Below are positions 9,570-16,742 of a stretch of 17,364 bases of DNA, piece by piece. Source of the DNA: IDS-8 sp964424805. GTDB taxonomy: Bacteria; Pseudomonadota; Gammaproteobacteria; Steroidobacterales; Woeseiaceae. The first letter of the stretch is position 1. Every line of letters starts with the position of its first letter. The stretch covers positions 1-17,364 of the forward strand of contig CAYRKH010000065.1 in assembly GCA_964424805.1 (NCBI GenBank), in the 5' to 3' direction. Under the pieces are notes generated by a model. The model was given only the letters and a program-made list of their open reading frames with translations, did no database searches and was not told the DNA's origin. Both the position numbers and the translations under genes were made by a program.

Positions 9570-10471
9570 CGGGCTGCGATTCTCGGGTCGAGGAACCGGT
9601 AAACCACGTCGACCACCGCGTTGAGCGCGATGATCAGCACGCCGTAGAAGACGACGATGCCGAGGACCAGCGTGTAATCGCGGTTCAGGCCGCTTTTGAC
9701 GAACAGGGCGCCGAGGCCGGGGATGCCGAAGATGGTCTCGACGATGACGGCACCGGTCAGCACGCCCGCGATGGCGGGCCCGAGGTACGACACGACCGGC
9801 AGCAGCGCCGGTTTCAGCGCGTGATGCAGGATGATGGTGCGCGTGCCGAGACCCTGCGCACGGGCGGTGCGGATGAAATCGCTCCCGAGCACCTCGAGCA
9901 TGCTGCCGCGCGTCAGGCGGGTAATGACCGCTACCTGCGGCAGCGCCAGGGCGAGCACCGGCAGCAGCAGCCGAAGGCCGCCGCCGCCGCTCCAACCCGC
10001 CGGCAGCCAGCCCAGCCACACCGCGAATACGAGCACCAGTACCGGCGCCACGACGAACACGGGCACGGAAATGCCGGTCATGGCAATGCCGCTGATCAGC
10101 CGATCGGCGAGCGTATCGGCACGCAGCGCGGCGGCGATCCCGGCGGTCACCCCGACGGCGAGCGCGAGCACGATGGCCAGGGAGCCCAGCCGGGCCGAGA
10201 CCGGCAGCGCCGCGCCGATCAATTCGCCGACGTCATAGTCGCGGTAAAAATACGAGGGCCCGAAGTCGCCCTGCACCAGCCCCGCCAGGTAACGCCAGAA
10301 CTGCGCCGGCAACGACTCGTCGAGATGATAGGCCGCCCGCAAATTCTCCGCCGTCTCCGGCGGCAGCACCCGCTCGTCATCGAACGGCCCCCCGGGCGCC
10401 GCCCGCACCATCGCAAACGCCACCACGACCACCAACAACAGCGTCGGAACCGCACTCAAAACCCGCAGCAT
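9566..10471 (-). CDS. oppB: oligopeptide ABC transporter permease OppB (altered N-terminus)
   Basis: OppB pairs with OppC to form the channel of the peptide importer. The 301-residue protein has a first membrane helix at about 8-23, the segment RAAPGGPFDDERVLPPE (23-39) and GDFGPSYFYRDYDV (68-81) that closely parallel E. coli OppB, and the EAA loop DFIRTARAQGLG at 198-209. E. coli OppB starts with about five extra residues before the equivalent of Arg3 (from memory of that sequence). Here the ATG at 10471 sits exactly at the end of an inverted-repeat element: its A is the last base of the element. The only Shine-Dalgarno-like sequence, AGAGG at 10488-10484, is 12 nt upstream and partly inside the repeat. 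The frame stays open into the element but has no ATG, GTG or TTG there. Confidence 0.93.
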   Translation of the reverse strand: MLRVLSAVPTLLLVVVVAFAMVRAAPGGPFDDERVLPPETAENLRAAYHLDESLPAQFWRYLAGLVQGDFGPSYFYRDYDVGELIGAALPVSARLGSLAIVLALAVGVTAGIAAALRADTLADRLISGIAMTGISVPVFVVAPVLVLVFAVWLGWLPAGWSGGGGLRLLLPVLALALPQVAVITRLTRGSMLEVLGSDFIRTARAQGLGTRTIILHHALKPALLPVVSYLGPAIAGVLTGAVIVETIFGIPGLGALFVKSGLNRDYTLVLGIVVFYGVLIIALNAVVDVVYRFLDPRIAAR

Positions 10472-10485
10472 GGTGGGGTCGGACC
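10471..10485 (+). repeat. terminal inverted repeat, oppB side
   Basis: Fifteen bases, TGGTGGGGTCGGACC, identical in reverse complement to 10684-10698. Its first base supplies the A of the oppB ATG on the minus strand. The inner GGTC-G-GACC is itself a near palindrome. Confidence 0.85.
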
Positions 10486-10657
10486 TCTGTAGTTGCTTGA
10501 TGTGGTTGGGAATGAGAGCGAAAAGGCCGGGTTTGAGCGCCTTAATCGCGGCATTTCGACCCGAAAATCGCCTCTCGTTGTCGATGCGCTGAACAGTGCC
10601 GTTTTACCCCCGGAATGGCGCGATCAAGCCCTTATCTACGGTGCTTTTTGACTGTTT

Positions 10658-12266
10658 TTACTGTGCCTTCAAGGGGTTGTGCCGGTCCGACCCCACCAGG
10701 TTCAGGTGCTGACTGTAATGGTAATCGAGGACGTTGTCGCGCCAGCCGGTGACGCGGGGGCTGACGAGGTGCTTGCTGACGTAGAAGTAGAGGGGGATGA
10801 CGGGATGGTCGGCGAGGAGGACGCGCTCGGCTTCCTCCATGTAGAGGCGGCGGGCGGCCGGGTCGGTCTGCGCGGCGGCTTTTTGCAGCAGTGCGTCGTA
10901 CTCGTCGCTCGCGTAGCCCGTCATGTTGCTCGGGGTACCGGATTTCAGCACCTGCAGGAAGGCGTACGCGTCATCGTAATCGCCGGTCCAGCTCGAGCGG
11001 AACACCTCGGTCACCTCCATCGCCTGCATGTTCGAGAGCAGCACCTGGAACTCCTCGTTGATGAGGGTCGTCTCGACGCCCAGCACGTCGCGCCACATCG
11101 ACTGCACCGCGAGTGCGATGCGCTGGTGGATCTCCGAGGTGTTGTAGCGGATCTCTATCCGGGCCGGGTTGCCTGGATCGTAGCCGGCCTGCTCGTACAG
11201 CCTCCTGGCGGCGGCGTGCCGCTTCTCGGTGGAAAGATCGGCATAAGGAAGGCGCGGCGCGTGGTAGTTGTCGACGCCGGGCGGCACCCAGCTGTAGGCG
11301 GGCTGCTCACCACGGCCGATGATCGTTCCGGCCAGCACCTCGCGGTCGATCGCCATCGAGAGTGCCTGCCGCAGCAGCGGGTTGTTCTCGAACGGCGGCC
11401 GGTTGAGGTTGAGGCCGTAGTAGTAGACGGCCAGGTATGGCGATACCTTCAACTCGTCCGGTCGTGTTTCCCGCAGGCGCGCGAACATCTCGGTCGGTAC
11501 CGTGTCCGTGACATCGAGCTCGCCGGCGCGGTAGCGATTCAACTCCACCTGCGGCTCCGGCGTCACGTGCCAGCGCACGCGATCGATCGCCGTGTCGTCG
11601 TTGTCCCAGTAGTGCTCGTTGCGCGCGAGCTCGATGTACGACCCCAGCTCCCAGGCGATTAGGCGGTACGCGCCGTTCGTGACGAAATTGCCCGGCCGCG
11701 CATAGGTCTGCCCGCTTTCGATCGACTGACGATGCACCGGGAACATGCTCGGGTGGGTGAGCAGCGCCAGGAAATACGGCACGGGATCTTCGAGCCTGAT
11801 CACCAGCCTGAACTCGCCCGGCGCGCTGACGCCGAGCTCCGCGGGAGGCAGCTCGCCGGCGAGTATCGCGCGGGCGTTCTCGACGCCGATCACGGACTGG
11901 GAATAAAACGCCGCCGTCCGCGGATCGACCAGCCGGCGGAAGCTGTACACGAAGTCGTCGGCCGTCACCGTCTCGCCATTCGACCACCGCGCGTCCGGCC
12001 GCAGCCAGAACGTGTACGTCCTGCCGTCCTCCGAGATCTCCCAGCGTTCGGCCGCACGCGGCTCGAGCGCACCTTCCTCCGAGTACCCGGTCAGCCCCTC
12101 GCCCACGTCGCGCTGCACGTCACCCGCTTCCATGCTGCGAGCCCTGTGCGGATCGAGCGACTCCGGCTCCGCTCCGAGCCCCCGATGCAACACGTCCGCT
12201 GCCAGCGGCTCACGCTCGAAACCCCCGCAGGCCCCCAACAAGAGCGATACACAAACCAGCACCAAC
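10658..12266 (-). CDS. oppA: oligopeptide-binding lipoprotein OppA, start lost in assembly gap
   Basis: OppA is the family 5 solute-binding protein that captures peptides for OppBC. The visible 535 residues begin inside a lipoprotein signal peptide: LVLVCVSLLLGAC gives a lipobox LLGAC with the lipidated Cys at visible residue 13. The mature part has LGAEPESLDPHRA, YTFWLRPDARWSNGETVTADDF, GNFVTNGAYRL and AIDREVL, all standard for OppA. Length is close to E. coli OppA (543). The first few residues and the ribosome-binding site lie in the 100-N gap; open frame beyond the gap is repeat sequence and not part of the gene. The last twelve residues, VGSDRHNPLKAQ, and the TAA come from the inverted-repeat element downstream. 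As the first gene of the operon, oppA is normally the most highly expressed. Confidence 0.92.
10684..10698 (-). repeat. terminal inverted repeat, oppA side
   Basis: GGTCCGACCCCACCA, the exact reverse complement of 10471-10485. It is read through by oppA on the minus strand and encodes most of Leu-Val-Gly-Ser-Asp at the start of the added C-terminal tail. Confidence 0.85.
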
Positions 12267-12366
12267 NNNNNNNNNNNNNNNNNNNNNNNNNNNNNNNNNN
12301 NNNNNNNNNNNNNNNNNNNNNNNNNNNNNNNNNNNNNNNNNNNNNNNNNNNNNNNNNNNNNNNNNN
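12267..12366. other. assembly gap of 100 Ns
   Basis: Exactly 100 Ns interrupt the sequence. A round 100 is a common placeholder for a scaffold gap of unknown length. The gap removes the start, ribosome-binding site and promoter of oppA. It adjoins a cluster of repeats, which is a likely reason for the assembly break. The join between oppA and mnmG is therefore not verified by sequence. Confidence 0.95.
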
Positions 12367-12382
12367 TCCCTAAAGGTGTCCC

Positions 12383-12402
12383 TAAAGGTGTCAGGTTTAT
12401 TT
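12383..12402 (+). repeat. left arm of 20-bp perfect inverted repeat
   Basis: TAAAGGTGTCAGGTTTATTT, exactly complementary to 12430-12449. Confidence 0.85.
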
Positions 12403-12429
12403 CTTCCCAGTTGTCGTTCATTTTTTGAA

Positions 12430-12449
12430 AAATAAACCTGACACCTTTA
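12430..12449 (-). repeat. right arm of 20-bp perfect inverted repeat
   Basis: Reverse complement of 12383-12402. The same unit recurs at 12494-12516, and with changes (GGCACC for GACACC) at 12473-12492. Confidence 0.85.
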
Positions 12450-12523
12450 TAGGGGCTCCATGGTGCCACCAGGAAAGAAACCTGGCACCTTTGGAAAAAT
12501 AAACCTGACACCTTTTGGGGTGT

Positions 12524-14416
12524 TCAGGCAACGCGCTTTTTCAGGTGGATCAGGATCAGGGAGACGCTCGCCGGGGTGACGCCTTCGAGGCGGGACGCCT
12601 GGCCGAGGGTTGCCGGGCGTGCGGACTGCAGGCGCTGGCGGGCTTCTGCGGACAGGCCGGTGACCTCGGCGTAATCGAGGTCGCGTGGGAGCGCCAGCGC
12701 TTCCTGGCGGCTGAACTTCTCGATCTCCCGCTGCTGGCGTTCGATGTAGCCGGCGTAGCGCGCTTCGACCTCCAGCACGAGCTCGACCTGCTCCGCCTGC
12801 TCGTTGCCGGCGTCCAGCGGCTGGCCCCGGCCGACGGCGGAGAGCGATACGACGTTGCGGTAATCGACGCCCGGCCGCTTCAGCAGTTCGGCCGCGGTGC
12901 ACTCACGGCGGAAATCCGTCCCGAGCACCTCGCGGTCCGCGTCCGTGAGCTCCTGCGCGTGCACCACGATACCCGCGAGGCGCGCCCGTTCGCGCTCGAT
13001 CGCCTCCATCTTCGCCTGGAACGCCCTCCAGCGGACATCGTCGACGAGGCCGAGCTCCCGGCCCACCGGCGTCAGGCGCTGGTCGGCGTTGTCCTCGCGC
13101 AGGAGCAGGCGGTACTCGGCCCGGCTGGTGAACATCCGGTAGGGCTCGCTGACGCCGCGCGTGAGAAGATCGTCGATCAGCACACCGATGTACGCCTCGT
13201 TGCGCTTCGGGTACCAGCCTTCCCTGCCGGCCGCGTGCCGCGCGGCATTCACGCCCGCGACCAGCCCCTGCGCGGCGGCCTCCTCGTAACCCGTCGTGCC
13301 GTTGATCTGGCCCGCGAACCAGAGGCCGGGAACGAAGCGCGTCTCCAGCGTCGGCTTCAGGTCGCGCGGATCGAAGTAGTCGTACTCGATCGCGTACCCG
13401 GGCTGCGTGATGTGCGCGCGCTCGCAGCCCGGGATCGTGCGCAGGAACCGGATCTGCGTGTCGTACGGCAGGCTGGTCGAGATACCGTTCGGGTAGACCT
13501 CGCGCGAGTGCAGCCCCTCGGGCTCCATGAAAACCTGGTGCGACTGCCGGTCCGCGAAGCGCACGACCTTGTCCTCGATAGAGGGGCAGTAGCGCGGCCC
13601 GACGCCCTCGATCAGCCCCGCGTACATGGGCGAATCGTGCAGGGAGCCGCGGATGATGTCGTGTGTCGCGACCGTCGTCTTCGTGATGTGGCAGTCGACC
13701 TGCGCGGGATGTTCGGCGCGAGCGCCGAGAAACGAGAACACCGGCACCGGCGTATCGCCGGGCTGACGCTGCATCACGGAATAATCGAGGCTCCGGCCGT
13801 CCAGCCGCGGCGGCGTGCCGGTCTTCAGCCGTGCCACGCGAAACGGCAGGGCCCGCAGCTTCTCCGCCAGCCGGACCGACGGCGGACAGCCGGCGCGACC
13901 GCCGGAGCGTTCGCTTCGGCCGACCAGGATCCGGCCGCCGAGGAACGTGCCCACGGTCAGCACCACCGCCGGCGCGCGAAACTCGAGGCCAAGCCCCGTC
14001 ACGACCCCCGCGACGCGATCGCCCTCGAAGAGGAGATCCTCGACCGGCTGCTGGAAAATCGTGAGGCCCGGCTGGTTCTCGAGGATCTGCCGGATCGCCT
14101 GCCGATAGAGATCGCGGTCGGCCTGCGCGCGGGTCGCGCGCACCGCCGGCCCCTTGCTGGCGTTCAGGGTGCGGAACTGGATGCCGGCCCGATCGATTGC
14201 CCGCGCGATCGCGCCGCCGAGAGCATCGATCTCGCGGGTGAGCTGCCCCTTGCCGATGCCCCCGATCGCCGGGTTGCAGCTCATCACACCCACGGTCGCG
14301 ATATTCTGCGTCACGAGCAGCGTGCGCGCGCCGGCCCGCGCGGCCGCCAGGGAGGCTTCCGTTCCGGCGTGGCCGCCGCCGACGACGATAACGTCGAATG
14401 TCGATTCGCTGCTCAT
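12524..14416 (-). CDS. mnmG: tRNA uridine 5-carboxymethylaminomethyl modification enzyme MnmG (GidA)
   Basis: MnmG works with MnmE to modify the wobble uridine (position 34) of several tRNAs, using FAD and methylene-tetrahydrofolate. The 630 residues match the family length (E. coli 629). The FAD-binding GGGHAGTEA is at 13-21. The two active-site cysteines are at the E. coli positions: Cys47 in MSCNPAIGGIGKG and Cys277 in PRYCPSIEDK. The C-terminal MnmE/tRNA-binding segment ending HLKKRVA is intact. The ATG at 14416 gives the usual N-terminus but lacks a clear ribosome-binding site; an 8-bp hairpin lies just upstream. In many gammaproteobacteria rsmG (gidB) and parAB follow mnmG. Here repeats and a scaffold gap follow, with the first repeat unit 7 nt after the stop codon. 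Confidence 0.98.
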   Translation of the reverse strand: MSSESTFDVIVVGGGHAGTEASLAAARAGARTLLVTQNIATVGVMSCNPAIGGIGKGQLTREIDALGGAIARAIDRAGIQFRTLNASKGPAVRATRAQADRDLYRQAIRQILENQPGLTIFQQPVEDLLFEGDRVAGVVTGLGLEFRAPAVVLTVGTFLGGRILVGRSERSGGRAGCPPSVRLAEKLRALPFRVARLKTGTPPRLDGRSLDYSVMQRQPGDTPVPVFSFLGARAEHPAQVDCHITKTTVATHDIIRGSLHDSPMYAGLIEGVGPRYCPSIEDKVVRFADRQSHQVFMEPEGLHSREVYPNGISTSLPYDTQIRFLRTIPGCERAHITQPGYAIEYDYFDPRDLKPTLETRFVPGLWFAGQINGTTGYEEAAAQGLVAGVNAARHAAGREGWYPKRNEAYIGVLIDDLLTRGVSEPYRMFTSRAEYRLLLREDNADQRLTPVGRELGLVDDVRWRAFQAKMEAIERERARLAGIVVHAQELTDADREVLGTDFRRECTAAELLKRPGVDYRNVVSLSAVGRGQPLDAGNEQAEQVELVLEVEARYAGYIERQQREIEKFSRQEALALPRDLDYAEVTGLSAEARQRLQSARPATLGQASRLEGVTPASVSLILIHLKKRVA

Positions 14417-14428
14417 AAGGGTTGCTAC

Positions 14429-14456
14429 CGGCCGGGGATTTTAGTGTACCCGGCCG
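14429..14456. other. perfect 8-bp inverted repeat upstream of mnmG
   Basis: CGGCCGGG (14429-14436) and CCCGGCCG (14449-14456) flank a 12-nt AT-rich loop. The structure lies 13 to 40 nt upstream of the mnmG start, in the 125-nt spacer shared with the divergent hydrolase operon. It could be a leader hairpin or a protein-binding palindrome. A minus-strand TACACT within it resembles a -10 box but has no good -35. Function is unknown. Confidence 0.4.
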
Positions 14457-14527
14457 TTCTGAGGCCATCGTCCTTTACTTGAGTTCCCACGGCCGGGAAG
14501 ATAACCGCGCCGGCGGGACAGGACAGC

Positions 14528-14535
14528 GGAGGGGG
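14528..14535 (+). promoter_or_regulatory. ribosome-binding site selecting the TTG start of the hydrolase
   Basis: GGAGGGGG at 14528-14535 precedes TTG at 14542-14544 with 6-9 nt spacing. It is the strongest such site in the spacer and is followed directly by a signal-peptide-like sequence, which identifies the start codon. Confidence 0.65.
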
Positions 14536-14541
14536 AACATC

Positions 14542-16023
14542 TTGAAACATTCCTGGCGCCTCGCCGCGCTCCTCGGATACCTCGCGTCCGGCTGCACGGG
14601 CGCGGCGGCCCAAACCGCCCCGGCACTGGAATTGACGGACTGCCGCATCAGCGCGGGGGCCGGCTTCCCCAGCATGAAGGCCCGCTGCGGCACACTGACG
14701 CGACCGCTCGATCCGGCGCATCCGGGCGGCGAGTCCATCGGGCTGGCCGTCGCGGTCGTGCCGGCGCTGACCCTGGAGCCCGAGCCCACGCCGCTGGTGC
14801 CGATCGCGGGCGGTCCCGGCCAGTCGACGATCGAGTTCTACGCGGCGTATGCCAACGCTTTCGAACCAATCCGCCGCAACCGCGACATCGTGCTGCTCGA
14901 CCAGCGCGGCACCGGTGACTCCGCCCCGCTCGACTGCGTCGCGGGCGAAGACCTCCTCGAAGCGGAGCAGACGCCCGAGCGCGCCGCGCAGGAGGCGCGG
15001 CGCTGCCTCGACGCGCTGGAGCACGACCCGCGCTTCTTCACCACCAGCGTTGCCGTTACGGATCTGGAGGCGCTGCGGCAGGCCCTGGCCGTGCCGGCCT
15101 TCAACCTCTACGGCATCTCCTACGGCACGCGCGCAGCGCAGCACTTCGCGCGCCGCTACCCGCAGGCGGTGCGCACCGTGATCCTGGACGGCGTCGTGCC
15201 GCCGCAGGTCGCGCTCGGGCCGGCCATCGCCACCGAGGCGCAGCGCGCACTCGAAGCCGTCTTCGCGCGCTGCGCCGAAAGCGCTCCCTGCGCCGGGCAG
15301 TTCCCGGGCATTGCGCAGGAGTTCGAGGCCCTGCAGGACCGGCTCGCCGCAGCCCCCGTGACCGTGTCGATGCCCGACCCGGTCACCGGGCACGAACAGC
15401 GCTTCCCGTTCGGCGCCGGCGCGCTGGCCGGCGCGCTGCGGCTCCTGAGCTATCACCCGAACACGGTGGCGCTGATGCCGCTCCTGATCCACGAGGCCTT
15501 CGCCGGAAACTACGTTCCCCTCGCGGCCCGGTACCTGATGAGCACCCGCTCGCTGGGCGAGTCGCTCAGCCTCGGCATGCACAATGCCGTCGTCTGCACC
15601 GAGGATGCGCCGTTCTTCCAGGACGAGAACGTCAGCCCGGAGGACCTCGAGTCCACCTACATCGGGGCGGTGCAGCTGGAAGCGCTGGAGGCGATCTGCG
15701 GCGCGTGGCCGCGGGGCGTGCTGGATGACAATCTCCGCGAGCCGCTGGACACGGGCATCCCGGTGCTGCTGCTATCGGGCGATGCCGACCCGATCACGCC
15801 GCCGCGCTTCGCCGAGCTTGCCGCGGTCGAAATGAGCAACAGGGAGCTGCTCGTCGGCAGCAACCAGGGGCACGGCCAGCTCACCCGCACCTGCATCCCG
15901 CGGATCATGGCGGAATTCGTGGAGACCGCGTCCGTCGACAGTATCGACGACGACGACCGCGAATGCCTCGAGCGCCAGTTCGCGATGCCGTTCTTCCTGG
16001 ACTTCACGGGACCGGCGCCATGA
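14542..16023 (+). CDS. exported alpha/beta hydrolase, S33 / TAP-like peptidase family
   Basis: This 493-residue protein resembles proline iminopeptidase and tripeptidyl aminopeptidase-type hydrolases. Numbered from the TTG start, it has the oxyanion segment GGPGQS at 90-95, LLDQRGTGDS near 118-127, nucleophile Ser193 in GISYG, probable Asp416 in SGDADPITPP and His444 in NQGHGQ. The N-terminus is a signal peptide; LASGC at residues 14-18 fits a lipobox, so it may be a lipoprotein, although signal peptidase I cleavage after AAA is also possible. Several cysteines suggest disulfides. The TTG start at 14542 is preferred because of its GGAGG site; the longer frame from 14422 lacks both site and signal peptide. 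Its stop overlaps the next start as ATGA, coupling it to an ABC exporter. Aminopeptidase activity is inferred from family. Confidence 0.85.
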   Translation: MKHSWRLAALLGYLASGCTGAAAQTAPALELTDCRISAGAGFPSMKARCGTLTRPLDPAHPGGESIGLAVAVVPALTLEPEPTPLVPIAGGPGQSTIEFYAAYANAFEPIRRNRDIVLLDQRGTGDSAPLDCVAGEDLLEAEQTPERAAQEARRCLDALEHDPRFFTTSVAVTDLEALRQALAVPAFNLYGISYGTRAAQHFARRYPQAVRTVILDGVVPPQVALGPAIATEAQRALEAVFARCAESAPCAGQFPGIAQEFEALQDRLAAAPVTVSMPDPVTGHEQRFPFGAGALAGALRLLSYHPNTVALMPLLIHEAFAGNYVPLAARYLMSTRSLGESLSLGMHNAVVCTEDAPFFQDENVSPEDLESTYIGAVQLEALEAICGAWPRGVLDDNLREPLDTGIPVLLLSGDADPITPPRFAELAAVEMSNRELLVGSNQGHGQLTRTCIPRIMAEFVETASVDSIDDDDRECLERQFAMPFFLDFTGPAP

Positions 16024-16742
16024 TCCGGGTCCGGGACCTCCGCAAGTCCTTCGGCCGGGTCAAGGCGGTGCGGGGCGTAAGCTTCGACGCGCCGGACGGC
16101 CGCATCACCGGCCTGCTCGGCCCGAACGGCGCCGGCAAGTCCACGACGCTCCGCGTGCTCTACACGGTGCTGAAGCCGGACGCCGGCAGCGCCACGATCG
16201 ACGGCCTCGACGTGCAGTCGCAAAGCCTCGACGCGCGACGGCGTATCGGCACGCTGCCGCACGGCGCGGGCCTGTACCCCCACCTCACGGCCCGCGAGAA
16301 CATCGCCTACTACGCGCGATTGCAGGGCCTGCCGGACGAGCAGGTGCCGGACCGGGTCGAGCGCGTCGTACGCCAGCTCGGCATCGAAGGCTTCGCCGAT
16401 CGCCGCACCAAGGGTTTTTCCCACGGCCAGCGCACCAAGGTAGCGCTGGCGCGCGCGCTGGTGCACGAGCCGCAGAACGTGATCCTCGACGAGCCGAGCA
16501 GCGGACTCGACGTCATGGCGACGCGCGCGCTGCGCGACCTCATCCGCGAGCTGAAAGCCGAGGGCAAATGCGTGCTCTTCTCCAGCCACGTGATGCAGGA
16601 GGTCGCGGCGCTTTGCGACGACATCATCATCATCGCGGCCGGCAAGGTAGCGCTGCACGACAGCCCCGACGGCATCCGGAACCAGACCGGCTGCGAGGAT
16701 CTCGAGGATGCCTTCGTCAGGGCCATCGAGGGGGTGCGCTGA
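16020..16742 (+). CDS. ABC transporter ATPase, NatA-like
   Basis: This 240-residue cytoplasmic ATPase has Walker A GPNGAGKST at 34-42, Walker B VILDEP at 154-159, D-loop SSGLD and an H-loop His190. The C motif reads FSHGQR (133-138) instead of LSGGQ; NatA relatives also have degenerate forms here. The region after Walker A, LPHGAGLYPHLTARENI at 79-95, resembles the LYPRLTARENI stretch of NatA-type ATPases. NatA and NatB together form a sodium-extruding ABC exporter in Bacillus, but proteobacterial relatives have uncertain substrates. The ATG at 16020 overlaps the hydrolase stop by four bases, which sets the start over a longer frame from 15963. Its TGA shares one base with the following permease start (TGATG). 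Confidence 0.92.
   Translation: MIRVRDLRKSFGRVKAVRGVSFDAPDGRITGLLGPNGAGKSTTLRVLYTVLKPDAGSATIDGLDVQSQSLDARRRIGTLPHGAGLYPHLTARENIAYYARLQGLPDEQVPDRVERVVRQLGIEGFADRRTKGFSHGQRTKVALARALVHEPQNVILDEPSSGLDVMATRALRDLIRELKAEGKCVLFSSHVMQEVAALCDDIIIIAAGKVALHDSPDGIRNQTGCEDLEDAFVRAIEGVR

Larger units (their letters stand above)
10471..10698. mobile_element. 228-bp MITE-like element with 15-bp perfect terminal inverted repeats
   Basis: The segment between oppA and oppB is bounded by TGGTGGGGTCGGACC (10471-10485) and its exact reverse complement (10684-10698). Bases just outside and inside the 15-mers do not pair, so the repeats end sharply. A second, imperfect inverted pair lies inside: GGGTTTGAGCGCC at 10529-10541 against GGCGCGATCAAGCCC at 10617-10631. 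No transposase or convincing ORF is present. No target duplication longer than two bases is evident. The size, ends and lack of coding content suggest a non-autonomous transposable or REP-like element mobilised by an enzyme encoded elsewhere. This classification is inference. One end lies in the oppA reading frame and the other at the oppB start codon. Confidence 0.6.
12367..12516. repeat. cluster of REP-like repeats sharing an AAAGGTGTCAGG core
   Basis: This AT-rich stretch fills the space between the gap and mnmG. Read on the minus strand it holds three same-direction copies of a unit beginning AAAGGTGTCAGG or AAAGGTGCCAGG (12494-12516, 12473-12492, 12427-12449), then one copy in the opposite direction (12383-12402) and a partial copy (12371-12380). 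The inverted pair 12383-12402 and 12430-12449 matches perfectly over 20 bases with a 27-nt loop, forming a strong hairpin. At the gap edge the 12-mer CCCTAAAGGTGT occurs twice in tandem (12368-12379, 12380-12391). Base composition is unlike the flanking genes. Similar extragenic repeats are often mobilised by REP-associated tyrosine transposases, but no such gene is in the window, so the family name is inference. Confidence 0.75.

Noticed and set aside
9570..10019. N-terminal extension of oppC, and similarly of the fused ATPase from 8997
   Set aside because: These are out-of-frame readings of the upstream gene. ATGA overlaps define the true starts at 9569 and 8709.
12367..12511. Extension of oppA through the N gap into the repeat cluster, starting at 12511
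   Set aside because: The frame is continuous only because Ns carry no stops. Its first 48 residues are translated repeats, and a lipoprotein signal peptide already begins at the gap edge.
12367..12516. Repeat cluster as a CRISPR array
   Set aside because: Copies differ in orientation and sequence, spacing is irregular, and no cas gene is present.
12494..12523. Intrinsic terminator of mnmG formed by ACACC/GGTGT just after the stop followed by a T-rich run
   Set aside because: The stem is only five base pairs and part of the repeat unit, and the T-run is offset from the stem. It may terminate transcription by chance, but I cannot support it as a dedicated terminator.
14422..14541. Longer hydrolase starting at 14422
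   Set aside because: It would run through the mnmG leader hairpin and bury the signal peptide at residue 41. The TTG at 14542 follows a strong ribosome-binding site.
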